A stretch of DNA of 64,000 nt, taken from contig JAEUQO010000064.1 in the NCBI GenBank assembly GCA_016789605.1, forward strand, positions 1 through 64,000, read 5' to 3'. Under the pieces are notes generated by a model. It was not told where the DNA came from and searched no databases. It was given only the letters and a program-made list of their open reading frames with translations. This document shows positions 19,230 through 27,606 of this stretch, in pieces (the first letter of the stretch is position 1; the number at the start of each line of letters is the position of its first letter). The stretch comes from Acidobacteriota bacterium. GTDB taxonomy: Bacteria > Acidobacteriota > Blastocatellia > RBC074. The position numbers and the translations under genes are program-made.

Positions 19230-19643
19230 ATGGAAACGAAAATCCAACATCTGGGCGTGGCGGTAAATTCACTGGACGACGCGCTCAATTTTTGGCGCGA
19301 TGCACTTGGCCTGACGCTGCAAGAAGTCGAAGTTGTCGCAGATCAAGGCGTGCGCGTCGCCATGTTGCCCATCGGCGAAAGCCGCATCGAATTGCTGGAA
19401 GCGACCGGCGCTGAAACGCCCGTCGGAAAATTCCTCGCCAAACGCGGACCGGGCATTCATCACCTCTGTGTTGAGGTCGAAGACCTGGCGGCCAAACTGG
19501 CCGATTTGAAAGCGCGTGGCATTCGTCTGATTGACGAAGAGCCGCGTGTCGGTGCGGGCGGCGCACTGGTGGCGTTTGTCCATCCGGCCAGCACCGGCGG
19601 TGTCTTGCTTGAATTGACACAGCGTGGCACAGGCACACATTAG
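19230..19643 (+). CDS. mce: methylmalonyl-CoA epimerase
   Basis: 137 residues of the VOC (glyoxalase-like) fold, interconverting (S)- and (R)-methylmalonyl-CoA. Metal ligands expected for the family are visible: His in KIQHLGVAVNSL, His in GPGIHHLCVEVEDL and Glu in GGVLLELTQ. The segment ATGAETPVGKFLAKRGPGIH is typical of the epimerase rather than other VOC enzymes. The ATG immediately follows the meaB stop codon with no spacer, so the two are coupled. Confidence 0.93.
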   Translation: METKIQHLGVAVNSLDDALNFWRDALGLTLQEVEVVADQGVRVAMLPIGESRIELLEATGAETPVGKFLAKRGPGIHHLCVEVEDLAAKLADLKARGIRLIDEEPRVGAGGALVAFVHPASTGGVLLELTQRGTGTH

Positions 19644-19713
19644 CAAGGCGGTTGAGCATTGCTGCCCGCCTGCTCACCGAATACCAACACTTAGACCAAC
19701 AAGGAGACTTGTC

Positions 19714-20946
19714 TTGAAATTACGTCATCATCCTTTTATCGCCCTGCTGCTGGCCGCCAGTTTGTTTGCGGCGCAAGCGTGCAGCTTTTTTACCAAAAGC
19801 GACTTCCTGGAGCTGAAAGCGGCAGACCTGACCACCTATGTGGATGCCATGCCCGAAATGCAAAAACGCCAACTGGCGCAAAACCAGCAAATGCGTAAAG
19901 GCTTGATTGACCAGCTCAAAACGCCCTTTTCCCTGGCGCAGGCGGCTGAAGCCGAAGGGTTGCAGAAAACCGACTCTTACAAACAGGAACTGACCTTGGC
20001 CACCGCGCGCGTGCTGGCGACCGAATTCACCAAGCGCAATCCTGATCTGACCGTCGCCAAAGAAGAATGGGAAGGTTATTACAACGCGCACAAAGCCGCG
20101 TTTGACGCCGATTTTGCTGTGCTGACCAAAAACGCCAAACAGGCGCCCAGTAACGAAGACAAAGAATCTTTGCGCGCCCAATGGAGTGAATTGATGTTGC
20201 GCGCTGATCGTGGCCGTCAGGCGGGGTTGGAAAAAGACCCGTTGGTGATCGTGCAACTGAAATTTTACCGCGCCAACGTGCTGGCGAACGCCTATTCGCG
20301 CAAGCTCGAAGAACAGTTCAAGATGACCGAGACCGAAAAGCAAAAATACATTTCGGAGCACCCGGAAGCCGACGTGGACAAGCTCAAGCAAAAAGCGCAA
20401 ACGTTGCTTGACCGCGTGAAAAAAGGCGAAAGCTTTGAAAAGGTTGCTGACGAATTCAACGAAGACGACACCAAGGGACGTGGTGGCGATCTGGAGTGGG
20501 GCGCCAAGGAAAAATGGGTGCCGGAATTTTCCAACGCTGCATTTGCGTTGCAACCGGGCCAGGTCAGCGAAGTTGTTAAATCTCCTTTCGGTTTGCACAT
20601 CATCAAGGTAGACGAAAAACGCACCGTGACGCCGACGCCTTCGCCGACGCCCGCGGGCGGCCCGAATGTTGCGCCTGCGCAACCGCCCGCCGCCAAACCG
20701 GAGCCGCGCGAAGAAGTGCACGCGCGTCATATCTTCATCAGCACGGAAGCGGCGGACACCTTTGAGCAAACCGCGATGCAGGAAAAAGTCAAACGCGCGC
20801 TCGAAGACGCCACGCTGAAATATCCGGTCAAATTGCCTGCCGATTTTCAGGTCAATGTGGCGGGGTATGATCCGAACCGTATGCCCGGCTTGGGGGGCGG
20901 CCAAAGCGGTACGATGAAGGGGATTGATCCCAACGCGAACAAATAA
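19714..20946 (+). CDS. parvulin-type peptidyl-prolyl isomerase, PrsA/SurA-like lipoprotein
   Basis: 410 residues. TTG at 19714 with AAGGAGA upstream is chosen; it gives a signal sequence ending in LFAAQAC, a plausible lipobox with the acylated Cys. Residues 30-220 are a helical SurA/PrsA-like chaperone region rich in Lys and Gln. A parvulin domain spans about 225-305 (KGESFEKVADEFN, GGDLEWG, FGLHIIKVDE). A Pro/Ala linker and a second conserved-looking segment (EVHARHIFIST) follow. It should assist folding of exported proteins in the periplasm. A strong terminator ends it. Confidence 0.85.
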   Translation: MKLRHHPFIALLLAASLFAAQACSFFTKSDFLELKAADLTTYVDAMPEMQKRQLAQNQQMRKGLIDQLKTPFSLAQAAEAEGLQKTDSYKQELTLATARVLATEFTKRNPDLTVAKEEWEGYYNAHKAAFDADFAVLTKNAKQAPSNEDKESLRAQWSELMLRADRGRQAGLEKDPLVIVQLKFYRANVLANAYSRKLEEQFKMTETEKQKYISEHPEADVDKLKQKAQTLLDRVKKGESFEKVADEFNEDDTKGRGGDLEWGAKEKWVPEFSNAAFALQPGQVSEVVKSPFGLHIIKVDEKRTVTPTPSPTPAGGPNVAPAQPPAAKPEPREEVHARHIFISTEAADTFEQTAMQEKVKRALEDATLKYPVKLPADFQVNVAGYDPNRMPGLGGGQSGTMKGIDPNANK

Positions 20947-20956
20947 ACGGAACCAG

Positions 20957-21002
20957 GCAGGCGGAGGCAGCGCGTACGGCTGCGCTCCGCCTGCTACTTT
21001 TT
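20957..21002 (+). terminator. intrinsic terminator after the parvulin gene
   Basis: A GC-rich hairpin (arms 957-971 and 979-994, about 15 pairs with one bulged G) is followed by TACTTTTT. It lies 11 bases past the stop codon and before mtnP. Confidence 0.8.
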
Positions 21003-21028
21003 GTTGAGAGGAATTCGAGAGGAATCGG

Positions 21029-21898
21029 ATGGAAAAAGCTCAAATTGGCATCATCGGCGGCAGCGGGTTGTATCAAATGGAAGGCTTGACGGACGTGCGC
21101 GAAATTGGCGTGGATACGCCGTTTGGCGCACCGTCAGACAATTTCATCATCGGCACGCTGGAAGGGGTACGCGTCGCGTTTTTGGCGCGTCACGGACGCG
21201 GGCACCGCATTTTGCCAACGGAACTGAATTTTCGCGCCAACATTTACGCCATGAAGTTGCTGGGCGTGGAGCGTATTTTGTCGGCTTCCGCCGTCGGCTC
21301 GTTGCAGGAACAATATGCGCCGACCGATATCGTGATTCCTGACCAGTTTATTGACCGTACGCGCGGACGCATTTCGACGTTTTTTGGCGAAGGCATCGTC
21401 GGTCACATCACGTTTGCGCATCCGGTGTGCACCGCCGTCGGAAATGCGATGGCTGATGCCGGCGAAGCTATCGGCGTCAAATTGCATCGCGGCGGCACGT
21501 ATTTGTGCATGGAAGGCCCGGCGTTTTCGACGCTGGCCGAATCGCGTTTGTATCGCAGTTGGGGCGCAGACGTGATCGGCATGACCAATCTGCAAGAAGC
21601 CAAACTCGCGCGCGAAGCCGAAATCTGTTACGCCACCATGGCGTTGGTCACCGATTACGATTGCTGGCACCCCGATCACGATGCCGTGACGGTCGAAATG
21701 GTGATCGAATATCTGAACAAGAACGCGGCCAACGCGCAGCAAATCATCCGCCGTTCGGTGCAGGCATTGGCCGCGCAAGACCGCACTTGCAAATGCGGCG
21801 CGGCGCTTAAACACGCGATTCTGACCCAACCCGGTGCGGTACCGGCAGAAACCAAGAAAAAGCTGTCGGCGATTCTCGGCAAATACTTCGGGGAGTAG
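21029..21898 (+). CDS. mtnP: S-methyl-5'-thioadenosine phosphorylase
   Basis: 289 residues that cleave methylthioadenosine with phosphate to adenine and methylthioribose-1-phosphate. Phosphate-binding elements GGSGL (10-14) and RHGRGH (54-59) are present, with [18 protein letters not shown] and the purine-site segment [14 protein letters not shown], all typical of MtnP/PNP-type bacterial enzymes. The role is methionine salvage after polyamine or homoserine-lactone synthesis. A PfkB kinase lies two genes downstream; whether it is functionally linked is unclear. Confidence 0.92.
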   Translation: MEKAQIGIIGGSGLYQMEGLTDVREIGVDTPFGAPSDNFIIGTLEGVRVAFLARHGRGHRILPTELNFRANIYAMKLLGVERILSASAVGSLQEQYAPTDIVIPDQFIDRTRGRISTFFGEGIVGHITFAHPVCTAVGNAMADAGEAIGVKLHRGGTYLCMEGPAFSTLAESRLYRSWGADVIGMTNLQEAKLAREAEICYATMALVTDYDCWHPDHDAVTVEMVIEYLNKNAANAQQIIRRSVQALAAQDRTCKCGAALKHAILTQPGAVPAETKKKLSAILGKYFGE

Positions 21899-21979
21899 GG
21901 CGCAGCCTGAAGGGGTGCAAAGCGGCATTCGCTGAACGTTCTTTCGCTGGCACGCGAATTTTCACTGGGAGAATGAATT

Positions 21980-22456
21980 ATGAAATTGCGAAACAACACG
22001 TTGCTGCTGTTTTTGTTGGCGGCCCTCTTTGCCGCCGCGTCGGAACTGGCCGCCGGAGGTAGTGTTTGTTCGGTGGCTGCGCTGGCACAAGGACCGGGGC
22101 GCGGACCGATTACTGTTCCCCGCGACCCCGAAGCCGAAAAGCAGTCCTACAAGAGTCTGGACGCTGCCAAGTTCTACTTTTACAAACGCAAGCCGGGCAA
22201 AAACGACAAAGAGGGGATGGAACGGTCAAACAAAGCCGTCGAAGATCGTTTGCAGGAAATCCTCGACCTGAACCCGAATTTTGCCCGGATTGACGAAGTT
22301 TATTTCCTGCTCGGCGAGGTCGCACTGCGTCGGGGCGACAGCGAAAAAGCCGTTGAATACTGGAACAAAGTGCTGAAAGAAACTTCCGATGAGAAGTTGA
22401 AATCCGACGTGCAAAAGCGTCTGGATGAAAATAAAACTCCAAGCAAGAAGGGATAA
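21980..22456 (+). CDS. secreted protein with TPR-like repeat
   Basis: 158 residues. A signal peptide (about 1-36, LLLFLLAALFAAASELA and a second hydrophobic patch ending ALAQG) directs export. Residues 85-145 look like tetratricopeptide helices (EVYFLLGEVALRRGD, then AVEYWNKVLKET), as in BamD-like outer-membrane assembly proteins, but only about one and a half repeats are present. GGGAGAATG upstream supports the ATG. It lies 9 bases before the PfkB kinase. Function unassigned. Confidence 0.7.
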   Translation: MKLRNNTLLLFLLAALFAAASELAAGGSVCSVAALAQGPGRGPITVPRDPEAEKQSYKSLDAAKFYFYKRKPGKNDKEGMERSNKAVEDRLQEILDLNPNFARIDEVYFLLGEVALRRGDSEKAVEYWNKVLKETSDEKLKSDVQKRLDENKTPSKKG

Positions 22457-22465
22457 TCACCTGAG

Positions 22466-23383
22466 ATGTCTGAACCCACTCCGTTGCTAGTCGTCGGCTC
22501 GGTTGCTATTGATTCGATCAAGACCCCATTCGGAGAACGCGAACGAAGCCTGGGCGGTTCCGCCACACACTTTTCCGTGTCCGCCTCATTTTTCACCGAA
22601 GTCGGTGTGGTCGCCGTGATCGGCGAAGATTTCACCGATGAAGACGAAGCGGTCTTTCACGAACGTCGTATCAACACATCGAACTTGCAACGCATCCCCG
22701 GCGGCAAGACGTTTCGGTGGGCGGGTGAATACGGATTCGATTTGAACACGGCGCATACGCTGGATACACAGCTGAATGTGTTTGCCGATTTCAATCCGAA
22801 TCTGTCTGACACCGCGCGCAAATCGCCGTTTCTTTTTTTGGGAAACATCCAGCCCACGTTGCAACGCGAAGTGCGTGAACAGGTGGATGCGCGCTTTGTC
22901 GCGATGGACACGATGAATCTGTGGATTGACACCACGCGCGATGAACTGTTGAAAACCATTGCCGTGGTGGATGCGATCGTGATCAACGATGCCGAAGCTC
23001 GCCAGTTGGCCGAAGAGCCAAATCTGATTCGCGCGGCGCGCAAGATTTTGACCTGGGGGCCGAAATTGCTGGTCGTCAAACGTGGCGAATACGGCGCGGC
23101 GTTGTTTACGAAAGAGTCGTATTTCGCGACGCCCGCGTTTCCGCTCGAAAGCGTTTTTGACCCGACGGGCGCGGGCGACAGCTTCGCGGGCGGCTTTATG
23201 GGATATCTGGCGCAAGCCGACAAGATTGACGAAACGACGTTGCGCCGCGCCATCATTTACGGTTCGGTGATGGCGTCTTACAACGTCGAAGAATTCAGTT
23301 GCGACCGTTTGCGCAAACTGCAAGCTGAAGAAATCCGCGCGCGTTTTCATCAGTTCAAAGAATTCACCCATTTCGAAATCTAA
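22466..23383 (+). CDS. PfkB/ribokinase-family carbohydrate or nucleoside kinase
   Basis: 305 residues of the ribokinase fold. The N-terminus LVVGSVAIDSIKTPFGER and GGSATHFSVSASFF are the substrate-lid region. The catalytic and anion-hole signature is DPTGAGDSFAGGFMGYL, with the catalytic Asp near residue 238. It phosphorylates a sugar or nucleoside using ATP, but the substrate cannot be chosen from motifs. Proximity to mtnP makes a nucleoside-derived substrate conceivable; that is context only. A strong hairpin terminator follows the stop at once. Confidence 0.85.
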   Translation: MSEPTPLLVVGSVAIDSIKTPFGERERSLGGSATHFSVSASFFTEVGVVAVIGEDFTDEDEAVFHERRINTSNLQRIPGGKTFRWAGEYGFDLNTAHTLDTQLNVFADFNPNLSDTARKSPFLFLGNIQPTLQREVREQVDARFVAMDTMNLWIDTTRDELLKTIAVVDAIVINDAEARQLAEEPNLIRAARKILTWGPKLLVVKRGEYGAALFTKESYFATPAFPLESVFDPTGAGDSFAGGFMGYLAQADKIDETTLRRAIIYGSVMASYNVEEFSCDRLRKLQAEEIRARFHQFKEFTHFEI

Positions 23384-23387
23384 CCGG

Positions 23388-23440
23388 AAACGGATTTCTG
23401 TTTGTGTGGTGTCGCAAACAGAAATCCGTTTTTGTTTTTT
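23388..23440 (+). terminator. strong intrinsic terminator after PfkB kinase
   Basis: Seventeen-base perfect arms (23388-23404 and 23415-23431) with a 10-base loop, followed by T-rich TTTGTTTTTT. It starts five bases after the kinase stop and ends just before the dapF start, so dapF must be transcribed by read-through or from a promoter near the hairpin. Confidence 0.88.
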
Positions 23441-23445
23441 GGCCA

Positions 23446-24294
23446 ATGCATTTCTATAAATTCCAGGCCCTGGGCAATGACTTTCTGATCGCACGCGAGG
23501 CAGATTTGCGTGCGGTCACGGACGACTTTGAAACGCTGGCGCGTCAGCTTTGCGACCGTCATTTCGGCGCTGGCGCAGATGGGCTGGAAGTATTGCTGAC
23601 AGCTCCGGCGACGGACGACGCGGATTTCCGCATTCGGTTGTACAACGCGGACGGCGGCGAAACACCGATTTCCGGCAACGGTACGCGTTGCGTGGCGGCG
23701 TATCTGTATTTGATTGAGCAATGGCCGCAGGCTTCGGTGCGCATTGCGACAGGCGCGGGAATCAAGACGCTGACACCGGTTGCGCGGCACAGCAACGGCT
23801 TCGTTTTTGAAACGGAAATGGGTGTGCCGCGCTTGCACAGCACCGCGGTCCCCGTGGTTTTGCCTGCGCCGCAAGAGCGTGTGATTCGCCAGCCGCTCGA
23901 CGTGGATGGCACGCAAATCGAATTCACCGCTGTTTCAATGGGCAATCCGCATTGCAGTTTGTTGGTGGCCGATTTTGCTCAACTTGACTGGCGCGCGCTG
24001 GGGGCGAAGCTCGAAGTACATCCGGCTTTTCCCGAACGCACCAACGTCGAATTCATTCGTGTCCTGAACCGGCACGAAATCGAAGTGCGCTTTTGGGAGC
24101 GCGGTTGTGGTGAAACCCTGGCTTCAGGGACAGGCGCGTGCGGCGCTGCTTTGGCCGCGATGTTGAATGACTTGACCGAACGCAAAATCACCGTGCACAC
24201 GATGGCGGGCGAACTGCTGGTGGAATGGCGCGCGGATGGTTCGGTGGTGCAAACTGGCGAAGCGCTGGCTGTGTATCGTGCTGAGTGGTTGTAG
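23446..24294 (+). CDS. dapF: diaminopimelate epimerase homologue with both catalytic Cys replaced by Ser
   Basis: 282 residues with the DapF fold and length: MHFYKFQALGNDFLIA start, YNADGGETPISGNGTRC in the first lobe, and RGCGETLASGTGACGAA in the second. In characterised DapF the two bases are cysteines, in CGNG and ACGTG. Here the DNA reads Ser at both places (S76 and S228), while other cysteines (C82, C221, C232) lie nearby. The protein therefore belongs to the family by sequence, but its chemistry is uncertain: a Ser-based variant, use of the neighbouring cysteines, or a different isomerase. ATG at 23446 is the family start; the ribosome binding site is weak. Confidence 0.85.
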   Translation: MHFYKFQALGNDFLIAREADLRAVTDDFETLARQLCDRHFGAGADGLEVLLTAPATDDADFRIRLYNADGGETPISGNGTRCVAAYLYLIEQWPQASVRIATGAGIKTLTPVARHSNGFVFETEMGVPRLHSTAVPVVLPAPQERVIRQPLDVDGTQIEFTAVSMGNPHCSLLVADFAQLDWRALGAKLEVHPAFPERTNVEFIRVLNRHEIEVRFWERGCGETLASGTGACGAALAAMLNDLTERKITVHTMAGELLVEWRADGSVVQTGEALAVYRAEWL

Positions 24295-24305
24295 GAGAAC
24301 ACCGT

Positions 24306-24599
24306 ATGAGCGAAGACAGAGACCTGAAATTTGTTCCGCTTGCGTATTTCGCCAGTGCGCCAGAAGCGCAAATGGCGCGCGAGTTGTTGGCCAACAACGG
24401 CATTGATGTGCTTTTGCAAGGCGCGAATTTTGGCGCGCTGGAGCCGTTGCCGATGACCGGCGGTTTTTCGGAAATTACCCTGTTGGTGCCGGAGGCTGAG
24501 AAAGCGCGCGCACAAGAGCTTTACGACGCGTTTTTTGCCAACGAAGACACTGCCCTGGCTGAAGGAGAAGAAGTCGTGGCGGAGGCAGGCGATGAATGA
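24306..24599 (+). CDS. DUF2007 putative signal-transducing protein
   Basis: 97 residues. FVPLAYFASAPEAQMARELLANNGIDVLLQG, followed by a strand-rich segment with ITLLVPEAEKARAQEL, is the DUF2007 (PII-like/GlnB-like small domain) pattern. The tail after residue 75 is acidic (EGEEVVAEAGDE). AGGAG lies eight bases before the ATG. The family has no proven role. The stop overlaps the cutA start by 8 bases and dapF ends 11 bases upstream, so the three form a transcription unit. Confidence 0.78.
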   Translation: MSEDRDLKFVPLAYFASAPEAQMARELLANNGIDVLLQGANFGALEPLPMTGGFSEITLLVPEAEKARAQELYDAFFANEDTALAEGEEVVAEAGDE

Positions 24600-24918
24600 G
24601 GCGCTGGTCGTTTTGACGACCGTCGAAACCGCTGCCAGTAGTGAATTGCTTGCGCGCTTGCTGGTGGAACATCATCTGGCTGCCTGTGTGCAGATATTGC
24701 CGCCGATGACGTCAATCTATCGCTGGCAGAACAGGGTCGAAGAAGCGACCGAGCAACTGTTGTTAATCAAAACCGCGCGTGAGAGTTACGCGCAACTGGA
24801 AGCCACGCTCAAGGAACACCATCCATACCAGACGCCGGAAATCATTGCCCTGCCGGTGGTCGCCGGGTCGCCAGAGTATCTTTCCTGGTTGACCGAGGCC
24901 CTGCGAACAGAAGATTGA
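24592..24918 (+). CDS. cutA: CutA1 divalent-ion tolerance protein
   Basis: 108 residues of the trimeric PII-like CutA1 family. LVVLTTVETAASSELLARLLVEHHLAACVQ, SIYRWQNRVEEATEQLLLIKT and the C-terminal PVVAGSPEYLSWL are diagnostic. The cytoplasmic protein has been linked to copper tolerance, but its true role is unsettled. GGAGG sits inside the end of the DUF2007 gene and the ATG overlaps that gene by 8 bases. Confidence 0.92.
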   Translation: MNEALVVLTTVETAASSELLARLLVEHHLAACVQILPPMTSIYRWQNRVEEATEQLLLIKTARESYAQLEATLKEHHPYQTPEIIALPVVAGSPEYLSWLTEALRTED

Positions 24919-25192
24919 TGCCCTTTGCCGCAAACGCCCAAGCCCGTAAACGCCCTATAGAATCAATGCTTGCCCTAGGCATCTGGTTTTGTGTAAAGTA
25001 CATCTAACGATCCCCTAAGACTCAAAAGATCATTGCATAAAGGCAGCTCAGCCTTACTTCCACTTGGACTAGCGCGTGTCCTCAATTTGCCCTCTCGCGG
25101 TGCTTGGTCAGGTGTATCAGCTTCGGGAAGGCTGAGAAGAGCCAGCAATTGATTGCACACTATTCTTCAACAGGAATTTATAAGGAGCTGCA

Positions 25193-25912
25193 ATGATGAC
25201 TATGCGTGTGTTAGTTATCGAGGACGAGCAGAAGATGGCCGATCTTATCAAGCGTGGTCTTGAGGAAGAGGGGATGGAAGTTGAAACGGCCTATGATGGT
25301 GATTCCGGTGTGGAACTTGGCAAAACCGGACGCCACGATCTGATCATTCTCGATTTGGGATTACCGGGCCGCGATGGCTTGGCTGTTTCGCGTCATTTGC
25401 GCGATGCAGGGATCAAAACTCCCATCCTGATTCTCACGGCGCAAGACAGCACTGAGATGAAGGTGCGCGGCCTGGACAGTGGGGCCGACGATTATTTGAC
25501 CAAACCATTCGCTTTTGCCGAAATGCTGGCGCGTTTGCGTGCATTATTGCGCCGCACGCAAACGGAAGACACCACGCGGTTACAGATTGGCGATTTGTCG
25601 CTCAACCTGATCAATCGCCGGGTCAGCCGCGGAGGCAGCGAAGCACAATTGACCAACAAAGAATTCGCGCTGCTTGAATTTTTCATGCGCCATCCTGATC
25701 AAATCCTTTCGCGCGAAACTCTCTCGGAAAAAGTTTGGGAAGAAACGTTCGATACGTTGACCAACGTGATTGATGTTTATATCAATTACTTGCGCAACAA
25801 AATTGACCGCCAATACGAACCGAAGTTGATCCATACCGTGCGCGGTATCGGATACATGTTCAAAACACCACAGATGCCTTCGCGCATGGTCGCTGAATCG
25901 AAGGCCTCCTAA
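25193..25912 (+). CDS. OmpR/PhoB-family response regulator
   Basis: 239 residues. The receiver domain (4-120) has the acidic pocket E10-D11, phospho-acceptor D54 in IILDLGLPG and Lys in DDYLTKPF. A winged-helix DNA-binding domain (about 130-225) carries LTNKEFALLEFFMRHPDQILSR-type helices and the HTVRGIGYMFK wing. Sequence style is closest to CusR/QseB-like regulators. AAGGAG precedes ATGATG, so either of two adjacent starts may be used. It is followed after 75 bases by its histidine kinase. Confidence 0.92.
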   Translation: MMTMRVLVIEDEQKMADLIKRGLEEEGMEVETAYDGDSGVELGKTGRHDLIILDLGLPGRDGLAVSRHLRDAGIKTPILILTAQDSTEMKVRGLDSGADDYLTKPFAFAEMLARLRALLRRTQTEDTTRLQIGDLSLNLINRRVSRGGSEAQLTNKEFALLEFFMRHPDQILSRETLSEKVWEETFDTLTNVIDVYINYLRNKIDRQYEPKLIHTVRGIGYMFKTPQMPSRMVAESKAS

Positions 25913-25987
25913 ATCACGGCGGGGGCGGCGGGGAACTGGGGCGAAAGCAGCTCCACACCCAGTCACCCCTCCGCCCCGCGCCCCGTC

Positions 25988-27424
25988 ATGCTTTCATTAC
26001 GCGTCAAGCTCACCCTTTATTACCTGGCCATTCTCTCCGCTGTGTTGCTGCTTTTCGGAGTAGCAATTTATGCCTACCTCTCGCACAGTCTGTTAATGAC
26101 AATTGACGAATCCCTCGCCTATCAGGTTGAACGGATCGAACGCAGCATCAGCTTCAGTATGGGCGCAGAGCCTGCTGAACAAGGCGGCGAGGTTCAGGAA
26201 GAGTTATTGCCGCTTTCGCCGCACATCACCCAAATCATTGATGACGGCGGACGCGTGACCGACGAAATGGCTGTGTCGGCCAACGATCATCTTCCCGTAC
26301 GCATTGAGGTCTTATCGCAACTGGCGGTTGGCAAGACGGTGTTTGATACAGTCAAACTCTCCAATGGCGAATCGTTGCGCGTGGCCACGCGACGCACAAA
26401 AGATCACGAAGGCAGCGGCACCTATTTCATTCGTTTGGGCCAGTCGTTACAGGCGTTGAGCGGCGCGCGTCGTCAGTTGTTGCTGGTGTTGGGCGTGGCG
26501 ATTCCTATCGCGTTGTTGTTGGGAAGTTTTGGCGGATTGTTGTTGGCGCATCAGGCGCTGGCTCCTGTGGATCGCATCACCAGCGCCGCCGAACAAATTG
26601 CCAAAGGGGACCTGACCGAACGTGTGCCTGCGCCGGCGAAGATGGATGAAATCGGTCGGTTGGCGGCGACATTCAATCATATGATTTCGCGTTTGCAGGC
26701 GGCGTTTGAACGGCAAAAGCAGTTTACCTCCGATGCTTCGCATGAATTGCGCACGCCGTTGGCGGTGATGCGCGGCGACATCGAAATCACCTTGCGCCGC
26801 GAACGTACCGCCGAAGAATACCAACGCGTACTGTCGTCGAGTTTGGAAGAAATCGTGCGTCTGTCCCGCTTGATCGAAGATTTATTGATGCTCGCGCGCG
26901 CAGATGCTGGGCGAGTCGAGCTACGCTGCGAGCCGCTGGATTTGCAGGCGCTTTGTCAGCAGATGGTCGAATACATCGCGCCCCTGGCGGAACAGCGCGA
27001 ACAGACATTGGTTTATAACGCGCCGGAACCGGCAAAGACGGACGATGGGGAAGAAGACGATCTGGTTATCATCAACGCCGACGTACAACGCATCAAACAA
27101 TTGCTACTCAACCTGCTCGACAACGCGATCAAATACACCGAACCGCAAGGGAGCATCGCGCTTGGTCTAAAAGTCGAAGCCCAAACCGCTGTATTGACCG
27201 TGACGGACACCGGACGCGGAATTCCCGCCGAAGATTTGCCGCACATCTTTGAACGGTTCTTTCGCCGCTCGGCCAAAACCGCCGATCGTAGCGCCAGCGG
27301 ATTCGGGTTGGGGCTTTCTATCGTGAAATGGATTGTGGACGCGCACGGCGGAAGCATCACCGCGCAGAGCGAAGTCGGGAAGGGCACAACCTTCACAGTT
27401 CGTTTTCCGTTGTTCACGGCTTAA
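25988..27424 (+). CDS. sensor histidine kinase (CusS/EnvZ-type)
   Basis: 478 residues. Two membrane helices (about 10-32 and 163-187) enclose a periplasmic sensor domain of 130 residues. A HAMP domain (about 188-240) follows, then the HisKA box with H252 in SDASHELRTPLAVMRGD, N box LLNLLDNAIKYTEP, G1 VTDTGRGIPAEDL and G2 GFGLGLSIVKWI. It should phosphorylate the regulator encoded just upstream. The sensed signal is not evident; metal or envelope stress is common in this branch. Confidence 0.92.
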   Translation: MLSLRVKLTLYYLAILSAVLLLFGVAIYAYLSHSLLMTIDESLAYQVERIERSISFSMGAEPAEQGGEVQEELLPLSPHITQIIDDGGRVTDEMAVSANDHLPVRIEVLSQLAVGKTVFDTVKLSNGESLRVATRRTKDHEGSGTYFIRLGQSLQALSGARRQLLLVLGVAIPIALLLGSFGGLLLAHQALAPVDRITSAAEQIAKGDLTERVPAPAKMDEIGRLAATFNHMISRLQAAFERQKQFTSDASHELRTPLAVMRGDIEITLRRERTAEEYQRVLSSSLEEIVRLSRLIEDLLMLARADAGRVELRCEPLDLQALCQQMVEYIAPLAEQREQTLVYNAPEPAKTDDGEEDDLVIINADVQRIKQLLLNLLDNAIKYTEPQGSIALGLKVEAQTAVLTVTDTGRGIPAEDLPHIFERFFRRSAKTADRSASGFGLGLSIVKWIVDAHGGSITAQSEVGKGTTFTVRFPLFTA

Positions 27425-27430
27425 GGGGAC

Positions 27431-27516
27431 ATGATGAAAAATCACTTCCTGGGATTTTGACGGTGTTGTTGTTGGGCGCGCTGGGGCCTGGGGCCGTTGC
27501 GGCTTGTGCGCCTTGA
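27431..27516 (+). pseudogene. broken start of an exported protein gene
   Basis: A good AAGGGG site precedes ATGATGAAAAA, but the frame stops after 9 codons. If one A were added to the A run, the frame would read MMKKSLPGILTVLLLGA and on to GPGAVAACAP, a convincing signal peptide that then meets a stop. This is the place where a periplasmic partner of the two-component system would be expected. It looks like a frameshifted, truncated remnant; chance cannot be excluded for so short a stretch. Confidence 0.35.
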
Positions 27517-27536
27517 CGAATCATAAAGTCTCAAGA

Positions 27537-27568
27537 AGTCGGTCAAGCGTGCTGACATACGACCGACT
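27537..27568. terminator. hairpin between convergent kinase and ndh genes
   Basis: Eight-base perfect arms (27537-27544 and 27561-27568) with a 16-base loop lie in the short region between two convergent genes. There is no T tract, so its activity as a terminator is uncertain. Confidence 0.3.
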
Positions 27569-27606
27569 ATCTGGCCCGCTGCTGCATTTGCCGTAAGCTT
27601 GCTTTC

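Noticed and set aside
19720-20904. 394-codon open frame opposite the parvulin gene
   Set aside because: Rich in Phe/Arg/His as expected from reversed Lys/Glu codons; no start signal.
24919-25192. Gap before the OmpR-type regulator searched for riboswitch, sRNA or small gene
   Set aside because: No stable conserved fold, no convincing promoter pair and no coding frame beyond chance.
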